Program-made: the position numbers and the translations under genes | The notes under the pieces: generated by a model | Told to the model about the DNA's origin: nothing | What the model saw: the letters and a program-made list of their open reading frames with translations, nothing else | Database searches by the model: none | In this document: piece by piece, positions 6,917 through 14,358 of the stretch | Layout: each line of letters opens with the position of its first letter | Numbering within the stretch: position 1 is the stretch's first letter | Assembly: GCF_013328815.1 (NCBI RefSeq) | Contig: NZ_JABUHN010000018.1 | Coordinates: forward strand, 1 to 50,823 | Length of the DNA: 50,823 nucleotides | Reading direction: 5' to 3' | DNA from: Tabrizicola fusiformis | Lineage (GTDB): Bacteria > Pseudomonadota > Alphaproteobacteria > Rhodobacterales > Rhodobacteraceae

Positions 6917-7920
6917 GCCACGAGGCCACCAACTGGGCCATCAAGCAGCGCGGGCTGAAGCCGACGACCAAGATCGTGCTCTGGCACCTCTGCGACCGGT
7001 TCAACCCGGATTACGGCTGCTTTCCTTCGCAGGACCGGCTGGCGCATGACTGCGAGATCAGCCGGTCCACGCTGAACGATCACCTTGGCCAGCTCGAGGC
7101 GGTGGGCCTGCTGCGGCGGGTGCCGCGGCTTGACCCCGTGACCAAGCGCCAGCTGCCGACACGCTACATCCTGGGGTTCGAGCCGGGCTTCACACCTGTG
7201 GCTGTGGTGCCGTGTCCGGAAATCGGGCACGGGGACGACGGTGCCGCGGAAAGCCTCGACGATGCCTATGGTTGTGATGTCGATGGAATGGCCGATGCCT
7301 TGCCGTGTCCGGATTTCGGACACGGCACCGATGCGGAAGCCGTGTCCGATTTTCAGGCCGAGCCGTGTCCGGAAAATGCCGAAAGCCGTGTCCGGATTTC
7401 GGACACTAACCCTGTAAGGGAACCTCTAAGTAAACCAGTAAAGGAGGAGGAGGGCGCGCAGGCGCGCGAGGCGATTTCCGATGAGGTTTTCGGAGACCTG
7501 CTGGCAGCGCTGGGCCTCGACCCCGCCGCCCTGCCCGGCTGGTGGCAAGGCTGGCCGCCCCGGCTGCACGTCCAGCGCTGGCGCGACGAGTTGGGCCTGA
7601 CCGAGGCGGAGATCATCGCTACGGCCGAGGCCAGCCGCGAGGAGCATCCCCAACCACCCGATGGGCCGAAGGCACTGGACCGGGTGATGCAGCGCGCAGC
7701 CCAGCGCAAGGTCGAGGCTGTGGGCCGGAAGCGCAGGACGCCCAAGACACCCCCTGCCCCGGCCGCAAAGCCGATCACCGACTTGCCCGCCTTCTACGCC
7801 GATCTGGTCAATTCCGACCGGTACTTGCCGGTCAGCGCGATCAGCAACACGATGCGCGATGCCATGCTGGCCCGCGGGCTGGTCACAGCCGAACGCCTGC
7901 GCGAGCGCGGGGTGCGGTGA
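6913..7920 (+). CDS. Helix-turn-helix replication initiator-like protein
   Basis: A 335-residue protein. Residues 1-90 form a winged helix of the RepA/O-protein type ('TTKIVLWHLCDRFNPDYGCFPSQDRLAHDCEISRSTLNDHLGQLEAVGLLRR'), a domain widely found in phage and plasmid replication starters. Residues 95-180 are low-complexity and acidic with repeated 'PCPxxGHG' peptides, caused by iterated GCCGTGTCCG DNA inside the gene. The C-terminal 150 residues hold a helical segment followed by a basic linker. In lambda-like phages the O gene carries its own origin iterons in the middle of the coding region, and the same layout is seen here. ATG 6913 overlaps the preceding stop. Confidence 0.75.
   Translation: MSHEATNWAIKQRGLKPTTKIVLWHLCDRFNPDYGCFPSQDRLAHDCEISRSTLNDHLGQLEAVGLLRRVPRLDPVTKRQLPTRYILGFEPGFTPVAVVPCPEIGHGDDGAAESLDDAYGCDVDGMADALPCPDFGHGTDAEAVSDFQAEPCPENAESRVRISDTNPVREPLSKPVKEEEGAQAREAISDEVFGDLLAALGLDPAALPGWWQGWPPRLHVQRWRDELGLTEAEIIATAEASREEHPQPPDGPKALDRVMQRAAQRKVEAVGRKRRTPKTPPAPAAKPITDLPAFYADLVNSDRYLPVSAISNTMRDAMLARGLVTAERLRERGVR
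7209..7450 (+). repeat. Iteron cluster and AT-rich stretch (candidate phage replication origin)
   Basis: The core GCCGTGTCCG is found at 7209, 7302, 7339, 7362 and 7385; the last three are spaced exactly 23 bp. Copy 2 is a full dyad (GCCGTGTCCG-GATTT-CGGACACGGC), and copies 1 and 5 are near or partial dyads. The cluster is followed at 7407-7450 by an AT-richer patch (TAACCCTGTAAGGGAACC and on) in otherwise GC-rich DNA. Iterons followed by an unwinding element inside the initiator gene is the lambda-origin plan. Function is inferred from this pattern. Confidence 0.6.
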
Positions 7921-8993
7921 ATGACATGGTGTCACGTCCCCGGCACGGATTGTCCCTCTGCGCAGGCGGCGGAGGCCTTGATCTGGGCCTCATGCTCGCC
8001 GAACCCGGCTATCACACCCGCGCCTTCGTCGAATGGGAGAGCTGGCCAAGGGCGGTGCTCATCGCCGCCCAGCGCGCGGGATACTTCGCCCCGGCCCCGA
8101 TCTGGACCGACCTGCGCAGCTTCGATGCCCGGCCCTTCCGCGGCGCCTTCGATGCCGTCCTGGCCGGATACCCTTGCCAGCCCTTCAGCGCGGCCGGGAA
8201 ACGTGGCGGCGCCGACGATCCTCGCCACCTTTGGCCCGACGTCGCCCGGGTCATCGGAGAATGCCGTCCCGAATGGGTCTTCCTCGAGAACGTCGCCGGT
8301 CACGTCACCCTCGGCCTCGAGACCGTCCTGCGAGAGCTTTGGGGATTGGGCTATACGCCTGCGGCGGGCCTGTTCTCGGCGGCTGAGGTCGGCGCGCCGC
8401 ATGAACGGCTGCGCATCTTCATCCTGGCCCACACCGATGAGCCTGCATCCCGGCACCGACCGCTACAACCCGGCCGGGAACAGCGACTTTACCCGGAAGG
8501 CCGAGGCGCTGGCGCTGGGCATCGCGAAGGCGTTGCCAAACCAGTGGCCGACGCCTGCGGCGCAGAACTGGAAGGGCAGCAGCGCGGACAGCATCACCCG
8601 CATGGACGGCAAGTCCCGGATGGACCTGCTTCACTACCGAGCGGAGCAGGGCTTCACCCGCCCGCGCCCGGTGACCTTGCAGCATGGGCAGCGGTCCTCG
8701 CCGCACGCCCCGATCTCGCGCCCGCTCTGGGCTTCGATGATTGCCTCGCATGGGCGCGCTGTCTCGCGGCGGATCCTGAAGGGCCGGTCGCGGCGGCGGC
8801 TGAACCCGCTCTTCGTCGGATGGCTGATGGGCTGGCCCATCGGGCACGCGCTCTGCGCCTGCTCGGCAACGGAGTTCACCCTTTGGCAGCAGCACATGCG
8901 TGGCGCTCTCTCGCAGCTGCCCACGGCCTCGGGCCCGTGGATCTGGCAACCGACCGATGCGGCCCAGCGCCCGGCGCAGATGGATTTCCTTGA
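7917..8993 (+). CDS. Cytosine-5 DNA methyltransferase (phage type)
   Basis: One open frame of 358 residues with the motifs of a C5 methylase: motif I 'LSLCAGGGGLDLGL' (AdoMet binding), motif IV 'GYPCQPFSAAG' with the catalytic Cys, motif VI 'FLENV', motif VIII-like 'GAPHERLRIFILA', a variable target-recognition part, and motif X 'LRLLGNGVHPLAAAHAW' near the end. GTG 7917 overlaps the upstream stop in the 4-bp style of this operon; ATG 7926 is the alternative. From 8437 on the same DNA also encodes a second, methylase-like frame. Phage-borne methylases of this kind usually protect phage DNA against host restriction. No partner endonuclease is seen. Confidence 0.85.
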   Translation: MNDMVSRPRHGLSLCAGGGGLDLGLMLAEPGYHTRAFVEWESWPRAVLIAAQRAGYFAPAPIWTDLRSFDARPFRGAFDAVLAGYPCQPFSAAGKRGGADDPRHLWPDVARVIGECRPEWVFLENVAGHVTLGLETVLRELWGLGYTPAAGLFSAAEVGAPHERLRIFILAHTDEPASRHRPLQPGREQRLYPEGRGAGAGHREGVAKPVADACGAELEGQQRGQHHPHGRQVPDGPASLPSGAGLHPPAPGDLAAWAAVLAARPDLAPALGFDDCLAWARCLAADPEGPVAAAAEPALRRMADGLAHRARALRLLGNGVHPLAAAHAWRSLAAAHGLGPVDLATDRCGPAPGADGFP

Positions 8994-9009
8994 AGGATTG
9001 CAGACATGA
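8437..9009 (+). CDS. Overlapping +1-frame ORF resembling the C-terminal part of phage DNA methylases
   Basis: In a frame shifted relative to the methyltransferase there is a 190-residue open stretch beginning MSLHPGTDRYNPAGNSDF. It carries segments I recognise from C-terminal parts of phage methylase proteins: 'WPTPAAQNWKGSS', 'DGKSRMDLLHYRAEQGF', 'RLNPLFVGWLMGWPIGHALC' and 'TLWQQHMRGALSQLPTASGPWIW'. The in-frame alternative also looks authentic, so both frames have protein-like conservation. Either one is a true overlapping gene, or the product is formed by frameshifting near 8430. Its end is 4 bp inside the next gene start (9006), matching the operon's coupling, which argues that this frame is translated. 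Confidence 0.5.
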   Translation: MSLHPGTDRYNPAGNSDFTRKAEALALGIAKALPNQWPTPAAQNWKGSSADSITRMDGKSRMDLLHYRAEQGFTRPRPVTLQHGQRSSPHAPISRPLWASMIASHGRAVSRRILKGRSRRRLNPLFVGWLMGWPIGHALCACSATEFTLWQQHMRGALSQLPTASGPWIWQPTDAAQRPAQMDFLEGLQT

Positions 9010-9683
9010 GTTTCCACGGCCGCGTCAGCGGCACCAGGATCAAGCGCGCGCTGGGCGTGCAGGCGGCGCTGGAATGGGCGTTCCGAATCGAACAGGCGCA
9101 GCTGGAACTGCCCCTGCCCCCGGACGTCACCGAGGAAGGCTTCGGCTTCGGCCTCGAATACGTCCTCCTCCAACGCGCCGTGCTGGGCTGCAAGATCGAC
9201 GGCGGCCAGCACAAGATCGGCGGCTACACCCACGAGGACGCCGAGGTGATCGCCGCCACCGTCGCCGGGATCCCCGACAGCCTCGGCGGCAAGCGCATGG
9301 CGATCCGCGTCGCCGAACTGGCCCGCGCCGGGCTGACCCCGGACTGGATGCCGGGCGCTGTGCCGCGCTGCGTGCCGACCATCGTGAAGCAGAACCAGCA
9401 TGGCACGCATGCGGGAACCATCATCGTGGGCGTCGAACGCATCCGCGTGCGCGGCGCGAATGCGCGCGCCACTTGGAAGACAATCGACATCCTCGCCTGC
9501 CCGGTCACATTCTCCCCCCACCCGCAGCAGATCGAGGCCGCCCGGCGGGGATATGACGACTGGCGGCAGGCGCTGGGCTGGGTTCGGGACGGGCTTATCG
9601 CGGGCGGGATGCTGCGAGAGGTCGAGGTGACAGGGGCGATGCCCCGTCCCGCCCCTTGGGCGAGGGTGCGTCCGTCCGGGTAA
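9006..9683 (+). CDS. Conserved hypothetical phage protein
   Basis: This 225-residue protein follows the methylase gene with a 4-bp overlap. No enzyme motif is recognised. N-terminal segment 'RVSGTRIKRALGVQAALEWAFRIEQAQLELPLP' is amphipathic and the middle holds 'GGQHKIGGYTHEDAEVIAATVAGIP' and 'VPTIVKQNQHGTHAGTIIVGVERIRVRG'. Proteins of this kind recur next to DNA methylase genes in prophages of Rhodobacteraceae. The role is unknown; the operon position suggests DNA metabolism or late-gene control. Confidence 0.65.
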   Translation: MSFHGRVSGTRIKRALGVQAALEWAFRIEQAQLELPLPPDVTEEGFGFGLEYVLLQRAVLGCKIDGGQHKIGGYTHEDAEVIAATVAGIPDSLGGKRMAIRVAELARAGLTPDWMPGAVPRCVPTIVKQNQHGTHAGTIIVGVERIRVRGANARATWKTIDILACPVTFSPHPQQIEAARRGYDDWRQALGWVRDGLIAGGMLREVEVTGAMPRPAPWARVRPSG

Positions 9684-9699
9684 CGGATCGCCATTGCCT

Positions 9700-9730
9700 T
9701 TTGGCACATAATGACTATATTGATGCCAAA
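9700..9730 (+). promoter_or_regulatory. Inverted repeat and promoter of the toxin-antitoxin pair
   Basis: TTTGGCA (9700-9706) and TGCCAAA (9724-9730) are exact complements with 17 bases between them. The spacer is AT-rich (CATAATGACTATATTGA) and can hold a -10 box. GGAG follows directly and ATG is at 9742. This is the expected site for autorepression by the antitoxin or antitoxin-toxin complex. Confidence 0.55.
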
Positions 9731-9741
9731 GGAGAACGACC

Positions 9742-10155
9742 ATGCAGTTCGCCACGGTCCAGCCGATCATCGCCCGACCCGACCTTCCTGTCATCACCGA
9801 CGAGGAAGCGGCGGCGCTGGCACGCACCACCGTCAACCTGTTCCGCGCCTGGGGCCTGACGGACGCTGAGGCGCGCGTGCTCTTGGGCGACATGACCCAG
9901 CGCACATGGGCGCGCTGGAAGGTTGGCGACATCGGGCGCATCGACCGGGACCTGCGCGCGCGGATGGCGATCCTGATGGGCATCCACAAGTCGCTGCGGT
10001 ATCTCTTCACCGAACCTGCCCGCGGTTATGCGTGGATCCGCAAGCCCAGCACGGCCTTTGGTGGCCGCAGCGCGCTGGACATCATGTTGCGGGGCGAGAT
10101 CACCGACCTAATCGACCTGCGGGCCTATCTGGATGCCGAACGGGGTGCCTGGTGA
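9742..10155 (+). CDS. Xre/MbcA/ParS-type antitoxin
   Basis: A 137-residue antitoxin of the Xre/MbcA/ParS family. The N-terminal Xre-like HTH part ('TVNLFRAWGLTDAEARVLLGDMTQRTWARWKVGD', about 30-70) is followed by the toxin-neutralising DUF2384 domain ('RDLRARMAILMGIHKSLRYLF', then 'RKPSTAFGGRSALDIMLRGEITDLIDLRAYLDAERG'). The C-terminal helix of such antitoxins plugs the active site of the RES toxin. Overlaps the RES gene by 4 bp, the usual antitoxin-first order. A dyad promoter lies just upstream. Confidence 0.9.
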   Translation: MQFATVQPIIARPDLPVITDEEAAALARTTVNLFRAWGLTDAEARVLLGDMTQRTWARWKVGDIGRIDRDLRARMAILMGIHKSLRYLFTEPARGYAWIRKPSTAFGGRSALDIMLRGEITDLIDLRAYLDAERGAW

Positions 10156-10841
10156 ATGTGCCTGTCCGCCGCGTGACATGGCCACGCACTGTCCGCATCA
10201 TCCGCTCCATCCATCCGCCCATCGACCTGTTCGAGGACATCGCCGACCCCGCCGATTGGGAGGCGTTGGCCTCGGCCGAGGCCAAGTTCAACCCGCGCAT
10301 CCGCGACAGCATCGGTGATCTGTCGAAGGTGCCGGTCGCGCGCCGCGTGACCGGGCCCGGCGCGAGCTGGGTCATGGCGCCTTTCGTCCATTGCTCGCCC
10401 CTGCGGCCGGGGCGGTTCTCAGACGGCAGTTTCGGCCTCTATTATGCGGGCGACCGCACCGAAGTGGCCATCGCCGAAACCATCCACCACCACGCCCGCT
10501 TCATGCGTTCCACGAACGAGGCCCCCGGCTGGACGTCGCAGTTCCGCGAACTGATCGGGTCCATCGATGCCGATCTGGACGACGCCACCGGCCGTGCCGA
10601 TCTACTGGATCCCGACGATTACCGCGCCTCGCAGGTCTTCGGGGCCGAGCGGCGCGCAGCCGGGTCAAACGGCATCACTTGGCCCAGCATCCGCTATCCC
10701 GATGGTCAATGCATCGCCGTCTTTTGGCCCGACGTGATCCCTATCCCCACCCAAGGCGCGCATTTCGCCTATCACTGGAACGGGACGGCTGTCGACTATG
10801 TCAGGAACATCGAAACCAAGGAAATCATTCAAGTTGCATAG
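10152..10841 (+). CDS. RES-domain toxin
   Basis: A 229-residue RES-domain protein. The family consumes NAD+ (NAD phosphorylase/ADP-ribosyl-transferase-like fold) and stops growth when not bound by its Xre-type antitoxin. Visible family features: the N-terminal 'RRVTWPRTVRIIRSIHPPIDLFEDIAD', the central 'FSDGSFGLYYAGDRTEVAIAETIHHHARFM' with R-x-E, and the late 'WPSIRYPDGQCIAVFWPDVI' strand. The GTG start at 10152 overlaps the antitoxin stop. The pair would favour retention of the element. The rest of the prophage operon stops here and truncated DNA follows. Confidence 0.9.
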   Translation: MNVPVRRVTWPRTVRIIRSIHPPIDLFEDIADPADWEALASAEAKFNPRIRDSIGDLSKVPVARRVTGPGASWVMAPFVHCSPLRPGRFSDGSFGLYYAGDRTEVAIAETIHHHARFMRSTNEAPGWTSQFRELIGSIDADLDDATGRADLLDPDDYRASQVFGAERRAAGSNGITWPSIRYPDGQCIAVFWPDVIPIPTQGAHFAYHWNGTAVDYVRNIETKEIIQVA

Positions 10842-10871
10842 CACACCCTTTAGCAGTTCTGTTGCGCACCC

Positions 10872-11162
10872 ATGACTCGAAAGAGCTTGTCCAGCACATC
10901 CGTAAATCCAAACCAGCTTGACGCTATTGAGGCTGTGGATGGACCCGTACTAATCATCGCGGGCCCAGGTTCGGGCAAGACATTCACCTTGGTGGAACGA
11001 ATTGTTCATCTGATCATTGAGAAGAAGATCGCCCCGGAAAGCCTGCTCGTCGTCACATTCACTGACAAGGCGGCCCGAGAGCTGACCACCCGGATATCGA
11101 ACCGGCTCTCTGAACTGGAAATCAGTTTCAATCTGAATGAGATGTACCTCGGGACATTTCAC
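10872..11162 (+). pseudogene. UvrD/Rep-type helicase, N-terminal fragment only
   Basis: The frame starts at ATG 10872 and shows the beginning of a superfamily I helicase: Q-motif 'NPNQLDAIEAVDGPVLI', Walker A 'AGPGSGKTFTLVERIV', motif Ia 'LLVVTFTDKAARELTTRI', and the start of motif Ib 'EMYLGTFH'. Similarity ends exactly there (normally TFHS follows), and the frame runs into unrelated GC-rich sequence to a stop at 11216. About 95 of several hundred residues remain. Base composition is lower in GC than the flanks. It looks like a gene cut by the arrival of the nos segment. Confidence 0.8.
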
Positions 11163-11212
11163 ATCAAATCCGCCGCGGTCCGGGCGACGGAAGGCCGCGG
11201 CAGGGCCGCCCC

Positions 11213-11509
11213 CTAACGGTTGCCGTCGATCCATTTCGACATCAGCCCCTTGTCGCGGAAGCATTCCTCCGGCACCGCGCGGCGCTTGATCCGGGCCAGC
11301 CGCTCGGCGAAGGCCACCTGCTTGGAACTGGGCAGCCGATCGGTGGGCGACAGCGGCCGCAGCCGCGCCTGCGCGTCGATCCAGGCCGAGAGGCTGCGGC
11401 GGTCGCGCTGCACCTCCCAGGGCAGGAGCGTCTGGTTCCGCAGCGCGAGCGAGCGGGCATAGGCCATCTGCCGCGGGGTGGGGGACAGGGGGAAATCGGG
11501 GTCTTCCAT
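11213..11509 (-). CDS. Small protein with two copies of a ~40-residue helical motif, SOS-box gene
   Basis: A 98-residue protein made of two similar halves: 'SPTPRQMAYARSLALRNQTL.PWEV..DRRSLSAWIDAQ' and 'LPSSKQVAFAERLARIKRRAVPEECFRDKGLMSKWIDGN'. The motif (P-x-x-x-Q-x-x-(Y/F)-A-x-x-L-A ... WID) resembles short helical repeats at the C-termini of some topoisomerases and mobile-element DNA proteins, so DNA or protein binding is possible. A GTTC-N7-GTTC box lies 37 bp upstream of the start on this strand, so the gene is probably LexA-controlled. The start ATG 11509 has GGAG upstream. Confidence 0.65.
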   Translation of the reverse strand: MEDPDFPLSPTPRQMAYARSLALRNQTLLPWEVQRDRRSLSAWIDAQARLRPLSPTDRLPSSKQVAFAERLARIKRRAVPEECFRDKGLMSKWIDGNR

Positions 11510-11545
11510 GGCGGAACTCCCTTTGCTGATCGGCCCCCTGATATA

Positions 11546-11560
11546 GAACGAACAGGGAAC
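11546..11560 (-). promoter_or_regulatory. LexA (SOS) box
   Basis: On the minus strand GTTC-CCTGTTC-GTTC, an exact match to the alphaproteobacterial LexA consensus GTTC-N7-GTTC. It is 37 bp upstream of the small gene at 11213-11509 and oriented with it. Confidence 0.65.
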
Positions 11561-11640
11561 ATTTTCAAGCCGCAAGGGAACAGTCCCGGCAGGAGGCCGG
11601 AAAGCGGCCCGCGCACCCCAAGGGCGCGCGGGGACCGGGG

Positions 11641-12054
11641 TCACTTCATGGTAGCCAGGTAGGCGGCCACGTCCTCGTTGCCCTTGTTCAGCTTGAAGGT
11701 CATTTTCGACTTGGCGGCGTCATCGCCGGTCTCGGCCTTCAGCCAGGCGGCGGGGTCCTTGGTGTATTCGACCAGCGAAGCCTCGTCCCAGATCTTGCCG
11801 GCCGCGCCGACCGACAGGATGGAGTCGCCGTATTTGAAGTCGGGGTCCGAGGCCACCTGACGGCCGACGACACCCCAGAGGTTGGGGCCGGTCTTGCCGC
11901 CCTTGACGACCGCGTTGCCCTCGGGATCGACGATGGCATGGCAGGACTTGCACTTGTTGAATTCCTTGGCGCCTTTCTCGGCGTCGCCCTGGGCAAGGGC
12001 CGGCAGGGCGAGGGCGAGGAAGGCAAGGGTCGTGGTGCTGACTCGGAGGATCAT
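11641..12054 (-). CDS. Cytochrome c2/c550-like electron carrier
   Basis: Class I c-type cytochrome of 137 residues with a Sec signal peptide (about 1-21, ending ALA). Heme attachment CKSCH is near residue 37 and the distal Met ligand sits in 'KSKMTFKL'. The surrounding sequence (GDAEKGAKEFNKCKSCH, GGKTGPNLWGVVGR, WDEASLVEYTKDP) closely follows the cytochrome c550/c2 family of Paracoccus and Rhodobacter. Such periplasmic cytochromes carry electrons from the bc1 complex to N2O reductase. The gene is 12 bp downstream of nosX, in the same direction, so it is probably the last gene of the nos operon. Confidence 0.9.
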   Translation of the reverse strand: MILRVSTTTLAFLALALPALAQGDAEKGAKEFNKCKSCHAIVDPEGNAVVKGGKTGPNLWGVVGRQVASDPDFKYGDSILSVGAAGKIWDEASLVEYTKDPAAWLKAETGDDAAKSKMTFKLNKGNEDVAAYLATMK

Positions 12055-12066
12055 GGTTTGGTCCTT

Positions 12067-12972
12067 TCAGGCTGGCGTTATGGATTCGGGTCTGGTTTCG
12101 GCGAATTTCTCGCATAGGGTTTCGATGCCCGCCTTGACTTCCATCAGGCAGGCGGCGGTGGACAGCGCGTCCGCCAGCGCGGCGGAGGGGGCCGAGATGC
12201 TGACCGCCCGCCAGACCGGGACGGCGGGGGTGCCGGTGCGCGGGTCGAGGATATGGCCGACCCGGCCCGCGGCATCGAAGGTGGTGCCGAGCGGGGAAGA
12301 GGTCGCCAGCGCCCGGCCGCGCAGGCCGACCTGCCCTCCTTCGGCCAGATGCACCGGCCAGTCGCCGCCGCGCGGATCGCCGCCGAGGGCGCGGAACTCG
12401 CCGGTGTCGATCAGGATGTCGGCCAGCCCTTCGGCCTCCAGCAGCGCGGCCACCCGGTCGGCGATGTAGCCCTGCGCGATGCCGTTCAGCGTCAGCGCCA
12501 TGCCGGGCGCCAGCGCGATCCGGTCGGGGCCGATCCGCAGGTTCTGCCAGCCGGTCCGCGCCAGCGCAGCCTTGCGTTCGTCCTCGGTCGGCAGGCGGCC
12601 CTGCACCGCAGTTTCGGCGTAGAGCGCCCACAGCGGCTGCACCGTCGGGTCGAACAGCCCGCCGCTGGCGGCATGGACCGCCCCGGCCAGCGTCAGGCAT
12701 TCCAGCAACTCGAAGGGCGGGACCTCCAGCGTGCCGGAGGCATTCAGCCGCATCAGCGCCGAATCAGTGCGGTAGAGGCTGAACACCTGCTCCAGCCGGG
12801 AAATCTCGGCCAAGGCGCGGGCGGCGATGGCGGCGGCGTCGGGATGCGACAGCCGCAGGGTGACGCGGGCGCCGAGCGCCTGCCCGGTGGCGACATGCAG
12901 TTCTTGCGCCAGCGCCGGCACGGGCAGGCAGCAGGCGGCGGAGATGGCAAGGAAGCGGCGGCGGCTCAGCAT
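12067..12972 (-). CDS. nosX: NosX, FAD:protein FMN transferase (ApbE family)
   Basis: A 301-residue ApbE-type flavinyltransferase with an N-terminal twin-arginine-like signal (MLSRRRFLAISAACCLPVPALA). Family segments are visible: 'LYRTDSALMRLNASG', 'LTLNGIAQGYIADRV' (the conserved G-x-A-x-G-x-x-x-D), 'DILIDTGEFRALGGDPRGGDW', and 'SAALADALSTAACLM' with the conserved Asp and Thr region. In denitrifiers NosX attaches FMN to a threonine of NosR in the periplasm. Between nosL and the cytochrome gene, in the standard nosRZDFYLX order. Confidence 0.92.
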   Translation of the reverse strand: MLSRRRFLAISAACCLPVPALAQELHVATGQALGARVTLRLSHPDAAAIAARALAEISRLEQVFSLYRTDSALMRLNASGTLEVPPFELLECLTLAGAVHAASGGLFDPTVQPLWALYAETAVQGRLPTEDERKAALARTGWQNLRIGPDRIALAPGMALTLNGIAQGYIADRVAALLEAEGLADILIDTGEFRALGGDPRGGDWPVHLAEGGQVGLRGRALATSSPLGTTFDAAGRVGHILDPRTGTPAVPVWRAVSISAPSAALADALSTAACLMEVKAGIETLCEKFAETRPESITPA

Positions 12973-12976
12973 CGGG

Positions 12977-13540
12977 TCATCCTCCGGTCTGGTCGGACAG
13001 GTCGCGCAGGCGGCGTTCGTAATCCGGGTCTTCGCCGGTATCCGGCTGTTCGGGCGGGATCACCAGCGCGTCGGGAATCTCGGCAAGCCGCATCACGCTG
13101 CCGCCGTTGGCCTCGGCGAAGGCGCGGGCCTCGTCGCGGTCGGCGAAGGGGACGAATTCCTGTTCGCCCATGCCGCCCTCGATGGCGGCGCCGACGACAT
13201 AGAAGGCAGTCGTGGCGTCGATCCAGTTGGCGGCGCCGGGGTCGTCCCAAGTCGCGCCGGGGGCGCCCATGTCGCTGACCCAGAGGGCGAGGATGCGGTG
13301 GCTCTGCTCGGGCATCCGCACATAGGCCACCACGTCGCGGATCTGGCTGAAGAACAGCGGCGTGCCGGGCAATCCTTCAAGATGCGCCTGCCCCTTCGGG
13401 CCGGGATGTTCCAGCATGTTCATCTGGCAGAAGTAACCCACCGCCTCGGGGGTAAGTTCCACCGGATCGGTGTTCTGGGTCACTTCCTCGCGGCAGGCCG
13501 CCAGCGCCAGCACGAAGATCAGCGCGCGTTTCAGGGTCAT
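12977..13540 (-). CDS. nosL: NosL, copper chaperone lipoprotein
   Basis: Lipoprotein of 187 residues. The signal peptide ends in the lipobox LALAAC with the lipidated Cys at residue 16. Copper(I)-binding residues lie in 'CQMNMLEHPGPKGQAHL' (Cys/Met/His cluster typical of NosL), followed by the 'FFSQIRDVVAYVRMPEQ' segment. NosL delivers copper for the CuZ site of N2O reductase at the outer face of the inner membrane. Start ATG 13540 overlaps the nosY stop by 4 bp. Confidence 0.92.
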   Translation of the reverse strand: MTLKRALIFVLALAACREEVTQNTDPVELTPEAVGYFCQMNMLEHPGPKGQAHLEGLPGTPLFFSQIRDVVAYVRMPEQSHRILALWVSDMGAPGATWDDPGAANWIDATTAFYVVGAAIEGGMGEQEFVPFADRDEARAFAEANGGSVMRLAEIPDALVIPPEQPDTGEDPDYERRLRDLSDQTGG

Positions 13541-14358
13541 GGGATCACCTTTCGGAAGGCGGCGATGGCCAGCGCCAGCGCCAGCACCGGCCAGAGCAGG
13601 ATCGAGGTCAGGGATTGCCAGACCGGCACCGTGGCCGCCGCGCCGCCCACGCCCGCCGCCGCCGCCGTCGCCTCGGAGGCGGACAGGTTGTAGAGCCGGA
13701 AGGCATCGGCCGGGTTGGCCAGCAGGGCGGCGGGGAAGCCGTGGACGGTGAACCAGCCGCCGTTGTCGGCGACGATGGCGGCAAGGAGGCCGAGGTCGTA
13801 AAGCACCACCAGCCCCAGCCACAGCCCGACCGCCAGCCCGGCGGCGCCGGAGGGGCGGCGGGACAGGGCGGAAAGGGCGTAACCGATGCCGATGAAGGTG
13901 GCCCCCAGCAGGACCGAGGTTGCCAGGAGCCGCAGCATTGCGGGCAAGCCGGCGCTGGCCGCGGGATCGGCCCAGAGGGCAGCGGCGGCGGCCAGCCCGT
14001 AGCCCACGGCGCAGGCCAGCGCCAGCACCGCCAGATGGGCGATCAGCTTGCCCGCCAGCACCTCGGCCCGGCTGACGGGATAGGTCAGCAGCAGCGGCAG
14101 CGTGCCGCGCTCCAGTTCCCCGGCGATGGCGTCGAAGCTCATCAGCAGCGCCAGCAACGGCACCAGATAGACCGCCAGCGAGGTCAGCGAGGCGACGATG
14201 ACCGACAGCCTGTCCACGCCGAGGCCCCCGGTGGGGGCCGATCCGGCGGCGGCCAGCACCAGCGAGAACAGCGCCATCAGCACCATGGCGATGGCGACCC
14301 AGCGGTTGCGCAGCGCGATGCGGAATTCGGTTCCGGCGGTGGCGAGGATGCGGCTCAT
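13537..14358 (-). CDS. nosY: NosY, ABC transporter permease for N2O reductase maturation
   Basis: A 273-residue integral membrane protein with about six hydrophobic segments. The N-terminal part ('LATAGTEFRIALRNRWVAIAMVLMALFSLVLA') and the 'FDAIAGELERGTLPLLLTYPVSRAEVLAGKL' loop are characteristic of NosY/ABC-2 permeases, the latter being the coupling region to the ATPase. NosY with NosF and NosD forms the NosDFY complex that passes copper to NosZ. Overlaps nosF and nosL by 4 bp each. Confidence 0.93.
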   Translation of the reverse strand: MSRILATAGTEFRIALRNRWVAIAMVLMALFSLVLAAAGSAPTGGLGVDRLSVIVASLTSLAVYLVPLLALLMSFDAIAGELERGTLPLLLTYPVSRAEVLAGKLIAHLAVLALACAVGYGLAAAAALWADPAASAGLPAMLRLLATSVLLGATFIGIGYALSALSRRPSGAAGLAVGLWLGLVVLYDLGLLAAIVADNGGWFTVHGFPAALLANPADAFRLYNLSASEATAAAAGVGGAAATVPVWQSLTSILLWPVLALALAIAAFRKVIP

